A stretch of 64,000 nt of DNA from positions 18,637 to 82,636 of the forward strand of contig CADEDN010000014.1 in assembly GCA_902826095.1 (NCBI GenBank), given 5' to 3'. The position numbers and the translations under genes were made by a program. The notes under the pieces are model-generated. The model saw only the letters and a list, made by a program, of their open reading frames with translations. It was not told the origin of the DNA and searched no databases. Positions 48,511-56,794 of the stretch are shown here, piece after piece. Source of the stretch: an uncultured Alphaproteobacteria bacterium. GTDB taxonomy: Bacteria > Pseudomonadota > Alphaproteobacteria > Caulobacterales > Parvularculaceae. Numbering within the stretch: position 1 is the stretch's first letter; each line of letters starts with the position of its first letter.

Positions 48511-49230
48511 TCACGGGATGATGAGGCCGCGGCTCATTGCGACAAGCGCTGCTTCGACGCGCGACGATACGCCAAGTTTGACGAAACTGCGCCGCACAAG
48601 AGTGTCGACCGTATTTCCAGACAGATGAAGCGCGCTTGCGATGCCCGTGTTGGTTCGCCCTCTTGCGATAAGTTCGAGAACTTCCGTCTCTCGGCGGGAA
48701 AGCTGCGGCAGGGCGGCGCTGCATGCGAGCCTATTGGCGCTTGCGTGAAAGGCGGTGCAGAGCGTTTGCAACGCCATCAGATCGGCGTCGCTCGGCGTCG
48801 ACACATGCGCCGACGAAGCGAGCGCAAAAAACGCAAAATCACCCGGCCGGGAATACACTGGAATCACAACGCCATTCTCGAAGCCGCCCGCTATAATGAT
48901 CTCCCGAAATTCGGCTTGGCGTGGCGACCGGCCAACCTGGCCCATCATATCGCGAATGCGAAAAGACCCGCCGCCGCACCGTGCCGCGGCAATCAACGGA
49001 TCGTCCAAATGATGATTCCCCCCATAGTACCGAGCAGGGGCTTCAGGGCGAATATTCACGGCAAGATCGCCCTTGCTCGGCGCTGTAGCGCGAAACTCCC
49101 AAGTATCATGCTTACGGAACAGCCGATCGAGACCAAAGCGCTCCAAGCTCGTTATGAAGTAACGAAGGAGTTGGTCCCGACTCTCGATCTCTTGCGCATC
49201 CCGGATGAAAAGGGAGACGTAATTCCTCAT
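48511..49230 (-). CDS. LuxR-type regulator with autoinducer-binding-like domain
   Basis: A 239-residue protein. The N-terminal domain contains RYYGGNHHLDDPLIAAAR, which matches the Tyr...Asp-Pro core of LuxR autoinducer-binding domains, and GGFENGVVIPVYSRPGDF, another part of that fold. The C-terminal helix-turn-helix is LSRRETEVLELIARGRTNTG and IASALHLSGNTVDTLVRRSF. ATG 49230 has GGAAAG six bases before it; the frame extends upstream to 49278. No synthase gene is present, so it would be a solo LuxR. It is divergent from yajQ. Confidence 0.88.
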   Translation of the reverse strand: MRNYVSLFIRDAQEIESRDQLLRYFITSLERFGLDRLFRKHDTWEFRATAPSKGDLAVNIRPEAPARYYGGNHHLDDPLIAAARCGGGSFRIRDMMGQVGRSPRQAEFREIIIAGGFENGVVIPVYSRPGDFAFFALASSAHVSTPSDADLMALQTLCTAFHASANRLACSAALPQLSRRETEVLELIARGRTNTGIASALHLSGNTVDTLVRRSFVKLGVSSRVEAALVAMSRGLIIP

Positions 49231-49413
49231 TCGCAGCTTTCCAGTCAGCCGGTATCGGTATCGAGACTGAAACAACAATTTTCGGAGCGCTGACGCCCAT
49301 AACGGCTTGTCTTATTGCATGGCTCGCGTCGTAATGTAGCAGCCGTTCAAAAATTTCTCAACTTCGCCGCAAATTTTGTGCTGCATTCGTTGTCGAGTTG
49401 AAGGAGCGTCAAA

Positions 49414-49899
49414 TTGCCCTCGTTTGACATCGTCTCGGAAGTCGACCTCACCGAAGCCGACAATGCGATCAAGAACGTGATGCGCGAGATCGGCACGCGT
49501 TATGATTTCAAAGGGTCAAAATCGACCGTCGAAATCAAGGAAGGAATCATCACCATCAACGCCGACGATGATCTGAAACTGAAACAGATGCACGAATTGC
49601 TGCAGGGCCATATGCAGCGGCGCGGCATCGCGCCGGGCTCCCTCGATTATCAAAAGGAGGAAAAGGCCGCGGGCCAGTCGGTCCGCCAGATCGTCAAAAT
49701 CAAGGAAGGAATAGACAAGGACCTCGCCAAAGAGATCGTCAAGGCGGTCAAGGAGGCGAAGTTCAAGGTGCAGGTGGCGATCCAGGGCGACGAATTGCGC
49801 GTGTCGGCCAAGAAACGCGACGACCTCCAGGAGGTGATCGCTTTCGTCAAGTCGATGAAAAACGAACAGCCCTTGCAATTCAAGAACTTCCGCGATTGA
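49414..49899 (+). CDS. yajQ: YajQ-family nucleotide-binding protein
   Basis: A 161-residue protein with the full YajQ pattern: MPSFDIVSEVDLTEADNAI at the start, REIGTRYDFKGSKSTVEI, and FKVQVAIQGDELRVSAKKRD with LQEVIAFVK near the C-terminus. YajQ proteins bind nucleic acids or cyclic di-GMP and in some bacteria act as transcription cofactors. The start is TTG 49414 with GAAGGAG upstream at good spacing. It is divergent from the LuxR gene and followed 45 bases later by an ACP gene. Confidence 0.95.
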   Translation: MPSFDIVSEVDLTEADNAIKNVMREIGTRYDFKGSKSTVEIKEGIITINADDDLKLKQMHELLQGHMQRRGIAPGSLDYQKEEKAAGQSVRQIVKIKEGIDKDLAKEIVKAVKEAKFKVQVAIQGDELRVSAKKRDDLQEVIAFVKSMKNEQPLQFKNFRD

Positions 49900-49944
49900 A
49901 CGGGATCGGCTAAGCGGGGAGCCGACGTTCAGAAGGGGAATTCC

Positions 49945-50196
49945 ATGGCCGATATCGACGCCGTCATGCTCGACATCATCAAGGGGCACGCCATCGGCCT
50001 GACGAGCGGGCCCACGCGCGAGACGCTGATCACCGATCTCGGCATCGACTCCTTCTCGATCGTCGAGATCATTTATGAGGTCGAGGAAAAGCTCTCGATC
50101 GAAGTGCCGTTCAACGCCAACGAAAATCCGCTCGGCAATATGAAGACGGTCGGTGATCTCATTGACGCGGTGAAGAAACTCGCGGGGAAAGAATAG
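49945..50196 (+). CDS. Acyl carrier protein
   Basis: An 83-residue ACP. The phosphopantetheine serine is in LGIDSFSIVEIIYEVEEK (about residue 36), a DSF variant of the usual DSL, as in NodF and other specialised carriers. AAGGGG precedes the start. It lies three bases ahead of a ketosynthase gene, which resembles the nodF-nodE pairing and suggests a dedicated acyl chain rather than bulk fatty acid synthesis. Confidence 0.92.
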   Translation: MADIDAVMLDIIKGHAIGLTSGPTRETLITDLGIDSFSIVEIIYEVEEKLSIEVPFNANENPLGNMKTVGDLIDAVKKLAGKE

Positions 50197-50199
50197 GGC

Positions 50200-51411
50200 A
50201 TGGCGAGGCGCGTCGTCGTGACGGGGCTTGGCGGCGTCTGCGCCACCGGCGCCAATGTCGCCGAATTCTGGGCGAACGCGAAAGCGGCCCATTGCGGCAT
50301 ATCGCGCCGCACGCTTACCGCTGAGGAATATTCGCTGACTTTGCCGATCGCGCCGATCGATGGGTTTGAAGCGCGCATCGAGGGGCTCGGCCGCGACATA
50401 ATGCGCGCCGACCGATTCAGCCAGCTCGCGATCGCCGCAGCGGACGAGGCGATCGCCGATTCCGGAATCAAGTTCGGCGACGGGCTCGGCGCTCGCACGG
50501 CGGCGATCATCGGCACCGGCATCGGCGGCCAAACGACGATCGAACAGGGCTATGTCGGCATGATGCGCCACGGAAAGCGGCCGCATCCCTTGTCGATCCT
50601 CAAATTCATTCCAAACGCGCCGGCGAGCTGGATGTCGATTCGCTACGGATTGAAGGGGCCGGCCTTCGCGATTTCGTCAGCTTGCGCCTCGGGCGCGCAT
50701 GCGATCGGCGTCGCCGCCGACTTCATTCGCAATGGCGGAGCCGATGCTGCGCTGGCCGGCGCCTCGGAAGCGATCATGACCTATGGCGCGCTGGAGACCT
50801 GGAAGGCGATGCACATCCTGTCGGACGAGCTTTGCCGGCCGTTTTCAAAAAACCGCAAGGGCCTCGTCATCGGCGAGGGCGCAAGCGTTCTCGTGCTTGA
50901 GGAATATGAGGCGGCGAAGAAGCGCGGCGCGAAAATCTATGCGGAGCTGGCGGGCTTCGGCATGAACGCCGACGGCAAGGACATGATCAATCCGGCGGTC
51001 GAGGGCGCCGCCGGCGCCATGAAACTCGCGCTGTCGACGGTAGGCGCCGTCGATCCCGCCGCCGTCTACATCAATGCGCACGGCACGGGGACGCTGCTCA
51101 ACGATCCGACTGAAACGAAGGCGATCCGCGAGACCTTCGGCGCAGATGCCGACAAGCTTGTCGTCTCCTCGACGAAGTCGATGCACGGCCATCTGCTCGG
51201 CGCTGCTGGCGGCATCGAAGCGATCGCGGCGATCAAGGCGCTTGAAGAGGGCGTCATTCCGCCGACGATCCATTATGACGAACCGGACCCGGCCTGCGAT
51301 CTCGATTATTGCCCGAACGCGGCGCGCGACCGCCGCATCGATCTCGCGCTGTCGAACTCCTTCGCCTTTGGCGGGCTGAACGCGGTGCTGGCGTTCAAAC
51401 GCGTGCATTGA
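50200..51411 (+). CDS. Beta-ketoacyl-ACP synthase (FabF/NodE-like)
   Basis: A 403-residue thiolase-fold condensing enzyme. The catalytic triad is visible: Cys in AISSACASGAHAIGVA (about residue 161), His in NAHGTGTLLNDPTETKAI and His in STKSMHGHLLGAAGG, with the C-terminal NSFAFGGLNAVLAF loop. This is the KAS II/NodE pattern. It elongates acyl chains on ACP, probably the ACP encoded three bases upstream. No other fatty-acid genes follow, so the rest of the pathway is supplied elsewhere. Confidence 0.94.
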   Translation: MARRVVVTGLGGVCATGANVAEFWANAKAAHCGISRRTLTAEEYSLTLPIAPIDGFEARIEGLGRDIMRADRFSQLAIAAADEAIADSGIKFGDGLGARTAAIIGTGIGGQTTIEQGYVGMMRHGKRPHPLSILKFIPNAPASWMSIRYGLKGPAFAISSACASGAHAIGVAADFIRNGGADAALAGASEAIMTYGALETWKAMHILSDELCRPFSKNRKGLVIGEGASVLVLEEYEAAKKRGAKIYAELAGFGMNADGKDMINPAVEGAAGAMKLALSTVGAVDPAAVYINAHGTGTLLNDPTETKAIRETFGADADKLVVSSTKSMHGHLLGAAGGIEAIAAIKALEEGVIPPTIHYDEPDPACDLDYCPNAARDRRIDLALSNSFAFGGLNAVLAFKRVH

Positions 51412-51883
51412 GCGCAGCGCAATGCGCCGCCGCCGCGAACCAATTCATGGTTAATGCGCAAACGGATGAAATCCCGCGTCGCGCGAAATTGCGGCCGAAA
51501 ATACACGCAAACCGCCGCTTGAATGCGCGACGCAAATCGCCATCTCGAACGTTGATATGATGGGCAGGGCGATGAGCCGTGTCCGGCTCTTTGACAAGTG
51601 AATTGGCCGCGCCCGTCCGGCGAAAAGCTGGCGGCGCGAGGCGAAAGGCAAGGCGCGCAGCGCCGCCGTTTCGCAAAAAAAGAACGCCCCGCGAAAAGCG
51701 CGCGCGGCGATCGCGAAGCCGCGCCCGGTTCAAGAACAGCGTCGCAGCGCCGGCGCGGGGATTGTCCGGCAAGCGCGGATCATCCGGCGCCGGCGGCGCC
51801 AGAAAATGCGGCGCCACAGCGGGCTGGGTCCCGCATGGAATGCCGAAATTGGCGAAGCGGCGGTGAGCGAAAAGGCGCCCGTC
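51412..51883. other. Long intergenic region, possible basic ORF
   Basis: Between the ketosynthase and the reverse membrane gene lie 472 bases with no recognisable gene. One forward frame (51579-51866) could encode about 95 residues extremely rich in Arg, Lys and Ala, without a convincing ribosome binding site; several other frames are open through the same stretch because of composition. I see no palindromic repeat or strong terminator in it. Confidence 0.4.
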
Positions 51884-52243
51884 CTATGCCGGAGCCGGCT
51901 TCTTCGGCGGGTCGAGTTTTGCGTGCAGGTTCGAGCGAAGGAGAATGAAGAAGGCGATCATCACCGTGAGCCCGAGATAGCGCACGACGTAAAGGCCGAG
52001 GTCGTCAAAGAGGGTTTTGCCGAGCGCGGCGATCGAGGCGTAGATCGAATGGATATCGGAGCCGGCGAGACCCATGCCGGCGATCGGCCAGATCAGCCGA
52101 TCGATGACGAGCGCCAGCGCCCCGAGAAACCAGGACGAGCGTTTCTTGCGCGCCAAAATCGCGATCGTGAACGTGATCAGAAAGGCGCGAATGACGTCGC
52201 CGCCCGAAAAGCCGAGGCTGATGATGTCCTTGAGGTCTTCCAT
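51884..52243 (-). CDS. Small integral membrane protein of unknown function
   Basis: A 119-residue protein with GGGAGG five bases before ATG 52243. It has three likely transmembrane helices (about residues 16-32, 38-58 and 82-102) and a polar Lys/Pro-rich C-terminus. It resembles no family I can name. It is divergent from the Ada-like gene, with 118 bases between them. Confidence 0.7.
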   Translation of the reverse strand: MEDLKDIISLGFSGGDVIRAFLITFTIAILARKKRSSWFLGALALVIDRLIWPIAGMGLAGSDIHSIYASIAALGKTLFDDLGLYVVRYLGLTVMIAFFILLRSNLHAKLDPPKKPAPA

Positions 52244-52361
52244 GCGCGCCTCCCTGATAAGGGGATTTCAGTCCTTCATGGTTAACGCCCGGTAAAGCAG
52301 GGCTGATCATGGCCGCAAGAACCGGGTCGAGCCGCCTCGCCGGGCGCCCTATTTCGGCGCT

Positions 52362-53246
52362 ATGAGCAATGTCATGACCCTTGCCAATCCGGCCGCCGTC
52401 ACCAGGCTCGACGGCTATGCGCCGATCGCCCGCGCGATCGACTATCTCGTCAAGAACGCCGAGGCGCTGCCGAGCCTTGAGGAGGCGGCGGATATCGTGG
52501 GGTTAAGCCCGACGCATTTCCAGCGGGTGTTCAAGGAAGGGGCGGGCGTTTCGCCCAAGCGCTTCCTGCAGTTCATGGCGGCGGGCGAGGCCCGCCGCAC
52601 GATGGACGCCGGCGGCAGCGTCATGGACGCCGCCTTCGCTGCGGGCCTTTCTGGACCCTCGCGCCTCCACGACCTTTTTCTCGTCGCTGAGGCGATGACG
52701 CCCGGCGCCTATCGCCGAAAAGGCGAAGGCGAGACCATTCGCTACGCTGAGGTCGCCGGCCCCTTCGGCGAGGCGTTGATCGGCGCCACCGACAAAGGCG
52801 TCTGTTGGCTCTCCTTTACCGAGCCCGACGGCGTCGCCCGCTCGCTCGCCGAATTGAAGGGCGACTGGCCCGCGGCGCGATTTGTCGAGGATGCGCGCTT
52901 CATTGAGCCGATCGCCGAGCGCGCATTCGCCTTCGCCAAGGGCGGCGCGCTCGATCGCCCGCTCGGCCTTTATGTTCAGGGTACGAATTTTCAATTGAAG
53001 GTGTGGGAGGCGTTGCTTCGCATTCCGCCAGGCCAATGCGTGACCTATGGCGATCTCGCCAGCGCTGTCGGCTCGCCAAAGGCCTCGCGCGCCGTCGGCG
53101 CCGCGGTCGGGGCGAACATGATCTCGCTGCTGATCCCTTGCCATCGGGTCATTCTCTCGTCAGGCGTCGTCCACAATTACCGCTGGGGCGCGCCGAGGAA
53201 AAAAGCGCTGTTGGCGATGGAAGCCGCAATGACGTCAGCGGCCTGA
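52362..53246 (+). CDS. Ada-like fusion: AraC HTH and O6-methylguanine-DNA methyltransferase
   Basis: A 294-residue protein. Residues about 18-115 are an AraC helix-turn-helix (PSLEEAADIVGLSPTHFQRVFKE and the second helix pair ending TPGAYRRKG). Residues about 130-290 are the methyltransferase: LRIPPGQCVTYGDLASAVG recognition helix, ASRAVGAAVGANMI and the active-site cysteine in LLIPCHRVI. The N-terminal zinc-cysteine domain of E. coli Ada is missing, so it cannot sense methyl phosphotriesters the same way. It repairs O6-alkylguanine and may regulate genes through its AraC part. Confidence 0.94.
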   Translation: MSNVMTLANPAAVTRLDGYAPIARAIDYLVKNAEALPSLEEAADIVGLSPTHFQRVFKEGAGVSPKRFLQFMAAGEARRTMDAGGSVMDAAFAAGLSGPSRLHDLFLVAEAMTPGAYRRKGEGETIRYAEVAGPFGEALIGATDKGVCWLSFTEPDGVARSLAELKGDWPAARFVEDARFIEPIAERAFAFAKGGALDRPLGLYVQGTNFQLKVWEALLRIPPGQCVTYGDLASAVGSPKASRAVGAAVGANMISLLIPCHRVILSSGVVHNYRWGAPRKKALLAMEAAMTSAA

Positions 53247-53512
53247 CGACATCGTCGTCGTCGGGGCGTTCGTCGGCGCGCGTGCGCTCGGGACTGCGAT
53301 CGCGCTGCTTGTTGCAAGGGCTACGAAACGCCTGCCCTGTCTGCGTTCATTGCTGACCGTTCTGGCCGGATCGGAAGCGCAATTTCAACAGGGTCGCGGA
53401 ACTGGCGCTTATCACGCGACGGGCCGGCGAAAAGGCCGTACAAAATCCAGCGGCGGGGCGCGCCCGCCGCTCCCTGGCATTTCCGGGCGCGGCAGCCGGC
53501 GCCATCATCGCG

Positions 53513-53540
53513 TTGCGTCGCCCGAAGGGATCGCTATATA
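53513..53540 (+). promoter_or_regulatory. Candidate promoter of yajC-secD-secF
   Basis: TTGCGT (53513-53518), a 16-base spacer and TATATA (53535-53540) form a sigma-70-like pair, about 85 bases upstream of the yajC start. Confidence 0.5.
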
Positions 53541-53556
53541 TCCGCCAGCCCAGCGC

Positions 53557-53578
53557 AGGCCCCTGAATGAGGGGGCCT
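53557..53578 (+). promoter_or_regulatory. Hairpin in the yajC leader
   Basis: AGGCCCC (53557-53563) pairs with GGGGCCT (53572-53578) around an eight-base loop. It would lie near the 5' end of the yajC mRNA, between the promoter and the AAGGAG ribosome binding site at 53611. It could stabilise the leader or regulate translation; there is no direct evidence for either. Confidence 0.4.
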
Positions 53579-53625
53579 CGTGTTCCATTTTCGTTCCCGG
53601 TAAAATCTCCAAGGAGACGAGCCTG

Positions 53626-53958
53626 ATGTTTATATCGCCCGCTTATGCGCAGGCTGCCGGCGCTGCTGCGCCAAATCCGCTGCTGCAGCTTCTCCCTTTC
53701 GTGCTTGTCTTCATCTTCTTTTATTTCCTGATCATCCGGCCGCAAAATCAGGCGCGCAAGAAGCACCAGGAGATGATCGCCAATGTGAAGCGCGGTGATG
53801 TCGTCGTCACGTCCGGCGGGCTGATCGGAAAAATTTCAAAAGTCCTTGAAGGCGACGAAGTGATGGTCGAACTGGCGGACAATGTCGTCGTGAAGGTCGT
53901 AAAATCGACCCTCACCGATATCCGCAACAAGACCGCCCCCGCCGCCAACGATCAATAG
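53626..53958 (+). CDS. yajC: Preprotein translocase accessory subunit YajC
   Basis: A 110-residue single-pass membrane protein. The hydrophobic helix LLQLLPFVLVFIFFYFLIIR followed by PQNQARKKHQEMI is the YajC signature, with the small beta domain GDVVVTSGGLIGKISKV after it. AAGGAG lies ten bases before ATG 53626. It belongs with SecDF in the holotranslocon, and secD follows after 39 bases. Confidence 0.96.
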   Translation: MFISPAYAQAAGAAAPNPLLQLLPFVLVFIFFYFLIIRPQNQARKKHQEMIANVKRGDVVVTSGGLIGKISKVLEGDEVMVELADNVVVKVVKSTLTDIRNKTAPAANDQ

Positions 53959-53997
53959 GGAAAGGGCGGGGCCGGCGCTTTCCGCCCCGCATCGCCG

Positions 53998-55617
53998 ATG
54001 CTTCAGTACCAACTCTGGCAAAAGGCGCTGATCATCGGATCAGTCGTGCTCGCCGCCATTCTCGCGGTTCCGAATTTCTTTCCGAAGGAAACCGTGGCCG
54101 CCTGGCCAGGCCTTGCGCCCAAGAGCCGCATCGCGCTCGGCCTTGATCTACAGGGGGGTTCCTATCTCCTCCTTGGCGTCGACACGGAAAAAGTGATCGA
54201 CGACCGTCTGACGAGCATGCGCCAGGAAATCCAGCGCGCGATGCGCCCGTCCGGCGGCAAGGAACGGATTGCGCTCGAAGCGGCGGCGACGCTTAACGCC
54301 CAGCAAGATGCGATAACGTTGCGTGTGCGCGACCCGGCTGAAGTCGAGGAAGCGGCCAAGCGCATTCGCGACTTGACGCGCGCGGGCTCGCTCATCGGCT
54401 CGGGCGTCAGGCCGTATGAAGTGACGGCGACTGGGCCTCGCATCGACGTCGTGATGGCCCCGGAAGCCAAACGCGCTTTCGGCCAGGAGGCGCTCGCCGA
54501 TTCGATCGAAGTCGTCCGCAGGCGAATCGACCCCGCCGGCAACAAGGAAGTGCTGATCCAGCCGCAAGGCGCAGACCGCATTGTCGTGCAGGCGCCCGGC
54601 GACAATGATCCGGAAGCCTTAAAGCAGATCATCAATCGCACGGGCCAATTGTCCTTCCACCGCGTCGACCCGACGGTGTCGCCGGAAGATCAGATTGCGG
54701 GCCTCCTCCCGCCAAACCGCATCGTCGTGCCGATGGCGGCGTCCGAGGGCGGCGGCGCGCTCGTGCTCTGGGAAGAAGCGGAAGTCACGGGCGATATGGT
54801 CGAAAATGCGTCAGCGGGCCTCAACTCTGACGGCGGCGGGTTCCAGATCAATTTCACTTTTGACAGTCGCGGCGCGCGACGCTTCAGTGAGTATACGCGC
54901 GAACATATCGGCGAGTTGTTCGCGATCGTTCTCGACAATGAAATCATATCGAGCCCGCGAATTCAGTCAGCGATTACGGGCGGCTCGGGCCGCATCACCG
55001 GCAATTTTTCGCCGGAGGAGGCTAATCGCATCGCGACCTTGATCCGCTCCGGCGCGTTGCCCGCGCCGCTGACGACGCTCGATCAGCGCACCGTCGGTCC
55101 GGACCTTGGCGCCGATTCGATCCGCGCCGGCGGCTTCGCCTCCATGATCGCGTTCGGGCTCGTCGTGCTCTTCATGCTGGTGACCTATGGGCGTTTCGGC
55201 GTCTACGCGAACATTGCGCTCATCGCGAACCTCGTTCTGATCTTCGGCGTTCTGTCGCTCCTTGGTTCGACTTTGACCCTCCCCGGCATCGCCGGCATCG
55301 TGCTGACGATCGGCATGGCGGTCGACGCGAACGTGCTGATCTATGAACGCATTCGAGAAGAGCTCGCCGCCGGCAAGGCGCCGATCACGGCGACCGAGAT
55401 CGGCTTTGAGAAAGCCTTCAGCGCCATCGCCGATTCGAACATCACGACGCTTCTCGCCGCATGGATCATGCTGATGCTCGGGGCCGGCCCTGTTCGCGGC
55501 TTCGCCGTCACGCTTGCTGTCGGCGTCATCACGTCGGTCTTTTCAGCGATTGTCATCACGCGTCTGCTCGCGGGGCAATATTTGCTCTCGAAGCGGCCGA
55601 AAACCATCTCGCTTTAG
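53998..55617 (+). CDS. secD: Protein translocase subunit SecD
   Basis: A 539-residue membrane protein. It has an N-terminal helix (about residues 10-25), the P1 periplasmic region starting IALGLDLQGGSYLLLGVD, the conserved DQRTVGPDLGADSI ahead of helix 2, and five C-terminal helices with GIAGIVLTIGMAVDANVLIYERIREEL, where the Asp used for proton transfer sits. SecD with SecF uses proton motive force to pull exported proteins through SecYEG. secF starts ten bases later. Confidence 0.97.
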   Translation: MLQYQLWQKALIIGSVVLAAILAVPNFFPKETVAAWPGLAPKSRIALGLDLQGGSYLLLGVDTEKVIDDRLTSMRQEIQRAMRPSGGKERIALEAAATLNAQQDAITLRVRDPAEVEEAAKRIRDLTRAGSLIGSGVRPYEVTATGPRIDVVMAPEAKRAFGQEALADSIEVVRRRIDPAGNKEVLIQPQGADRIVVQAPGDNDPEALKQIINRTGQLSFHRVDPTVSPEDQIAGLLPPNRIVVPMAASEGGGALVLWEEAEVTGDMVENASAGLNSDGGGFQINFTFDSRGARRFSEYTREHIGELFAIVLDNEIISSPRIQSAITGGSGRITGNFSPEEANRIATLIRSGALPAPLTTLDQRTVGPDLGADSIRAGGFASMIAFGLVVLFMLVTYGRFGVYANIALIANLVLIFGVLSLLGSTLTLPGIAGIVLTIGMAVDANVLIYERIREELAAGKAPITATEIGFEKAFSAIADSNITTLLAAWIMLMLGAGPVRGFAVTLAVGVITSVFSAIVITRLLAGQYLLSKRPKTISL

Positions 55618-55626
55618 GAACGCGCC

Positions 55627-56583
55627 ATGAAACTTCTAAAGCTCATTCCTGACGAAACGAAGATTCCGTTTACGAAATATCGCTGGCATGCGCTTGTCAT
55701 CACGCTCGCGGCCTTTGTCGGGTCGCTGTTCGCAATATTCGTTGCGCCAGGCCTAAATTTCGGCGTCGACTTTCGCGGTGGCATCACCATTGAAGTTCGA
55801 GACACGAAGCCGATTGATCTCGGCACGGTCCGCCAGGCGATCAGCGCGCTCAATGTCGGATCGGCGAAAGTGCAGGAATTCGGCGCCCCCAACCAAATCG
55901 TCGTCGCGTTAGAGGCGGCGAAGGTCGACGGGCATTCCGCCGACGTTTCGCAACAACAGATCGCGGGACGAGTGAAGGAAGCGCTGAAAGCCGCGCTCGG
56001 CGATGACGTGACCTTCGAGCGCGAAGAGGTTGTCGGGCCGACGGTCTCGGGCGAGTTGACGCAGCGAGGGTTCCTCGCCGTCGGTCTCGCGACAGCAATG
56101 ATGCTCGCCTACATCTGGTTCCGTTTCCAATTTCAGTGGGGCGCCGGGGCGGTTCTCGGCGTTGTTCACGACACGGTAATCACCATCGGCCTCATCGCGC
56201 TTTTTCAATTCAGTTTCGACCTCAATGTCGTCGCCGCGATTCTTACCGTCATCGGCTATTCGGTGAATGACACCGTCGTCGTCTACGACCGAATTCGCGA
56301 GAATTTGCGGAAATACAAGAAAATGCCGCTCGCCGAACTCATTGACCTTTCGCTCAACGAGACGTTGACGCGCACGGTCGTAACCGGCGGCACCTCGATC
56401 CTCGCGCTCGCCGCGCTCGTCGCCTTCGGCGGCGAGGTCCTGCGCGGCTTTTGCTTCGCTATCATGTTCGGCATCGTCGTCGGCACCTATTCGTCGCTCT
56501 TCGTGGCGGCGCCTTTCCTTCTACTCACCGGAGTAAAACGCGACTGGGCGAAAGTGAAGGCCGCCGCGCCGGCGCAAGCCTAG
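55627..56583 (+). CDS. secF: Protein translocase subunit SecF
   Basis: A 318-residue membrane protein. The GLNFGVDFRGGITIEV segment after helix 1, the P4 periplasmic domain, and the helix set with YSVNDTVVVYDRIRENLRKY and LNETLTRTVVTGGTSIL are the SecF signature. It partners SecD in export. Its TAG stop codon forms the first bases of a palindromic repeat (56581-56686) that closes the operon and may end or protect the transcript. Confidence 0.97.
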   Translation: MKLLKLIPDETKIPFTKYRWHALVITLAAFVGSLFAIFVAPGLNFGVDFRGGITIEVRDTKPIDLGTVRQAISALNVGSAKVQEFGAPNQIVVALEAAKVDGHSADVSQQQIAGRVKEALKAALGDDVTFEREEVVGPTVSGELTQRGFLAVGLATAMMLAYIWFRFQFQWGAGAVLGVVHDTVITIGLIALFQFSFDLNVVAAILTVIGYSVNDTVVVYDRIRENLRKYKKMPLAELIDLSLNETLTRTVVTGGTSILALAALVAFGGEVLRGFCFAIMFGIVVGTYSSLFVAAPFLLLTGVKRDWAKVKAAAPAQA

Positions 56584-56686
56584 CGCGCCGGGCGCGAAAG
56601 TGGGGGCTGGTTTCGCGCGCAAAGGCGCGCCAAATCAACAGCTGGATTATCGGGTGCGATTCCATAATCACGCCCGATGATCCAGG
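56581..56686. repeat. Two-hairpin intergenic repeat, copy 2
   Basis: Same layout as 46479-46585: GCGCGCCGGGCGCGAAAGTG start, AAGGCGCGCCAAATCAA junction, then a hairpin of 20-base arms (56642-56661 and 56666-56685). Relative to copy 1 the arms differ mainly by changes that keep base pairing. It begins within the secF stop codon. Confidence 0.85.
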
Positions 56687-56794
56687 AGCGAAAAAGCATT
56701 CCAGACAGGCGGTCGGCGGAATGCGTATCGCAGGTGTTGTTCGGCGTCATTACGCCCGATAGGACAGTCAGAGCGAAACGGGCTGCGCGTCTTT

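Larger units (their letters stand above)
53247..53625. other. Leader region of the yajC-secDF operon
   Basis: This 379-base gap holds no recognisable gene. It contains the candidate promoter at 53513-53540 and the hairpin at 53557-53578. A frame continuous with yajC is open from 53350, but the encoded sequence before the yajC start has no family similarity I can see. Confidence 0.5.

Noticed and set aside
53347..53766. Reverse open frame overlapping yajC
   Set aside because: It conflicts with a certain yajC gene and its leader and has no recognisable product.
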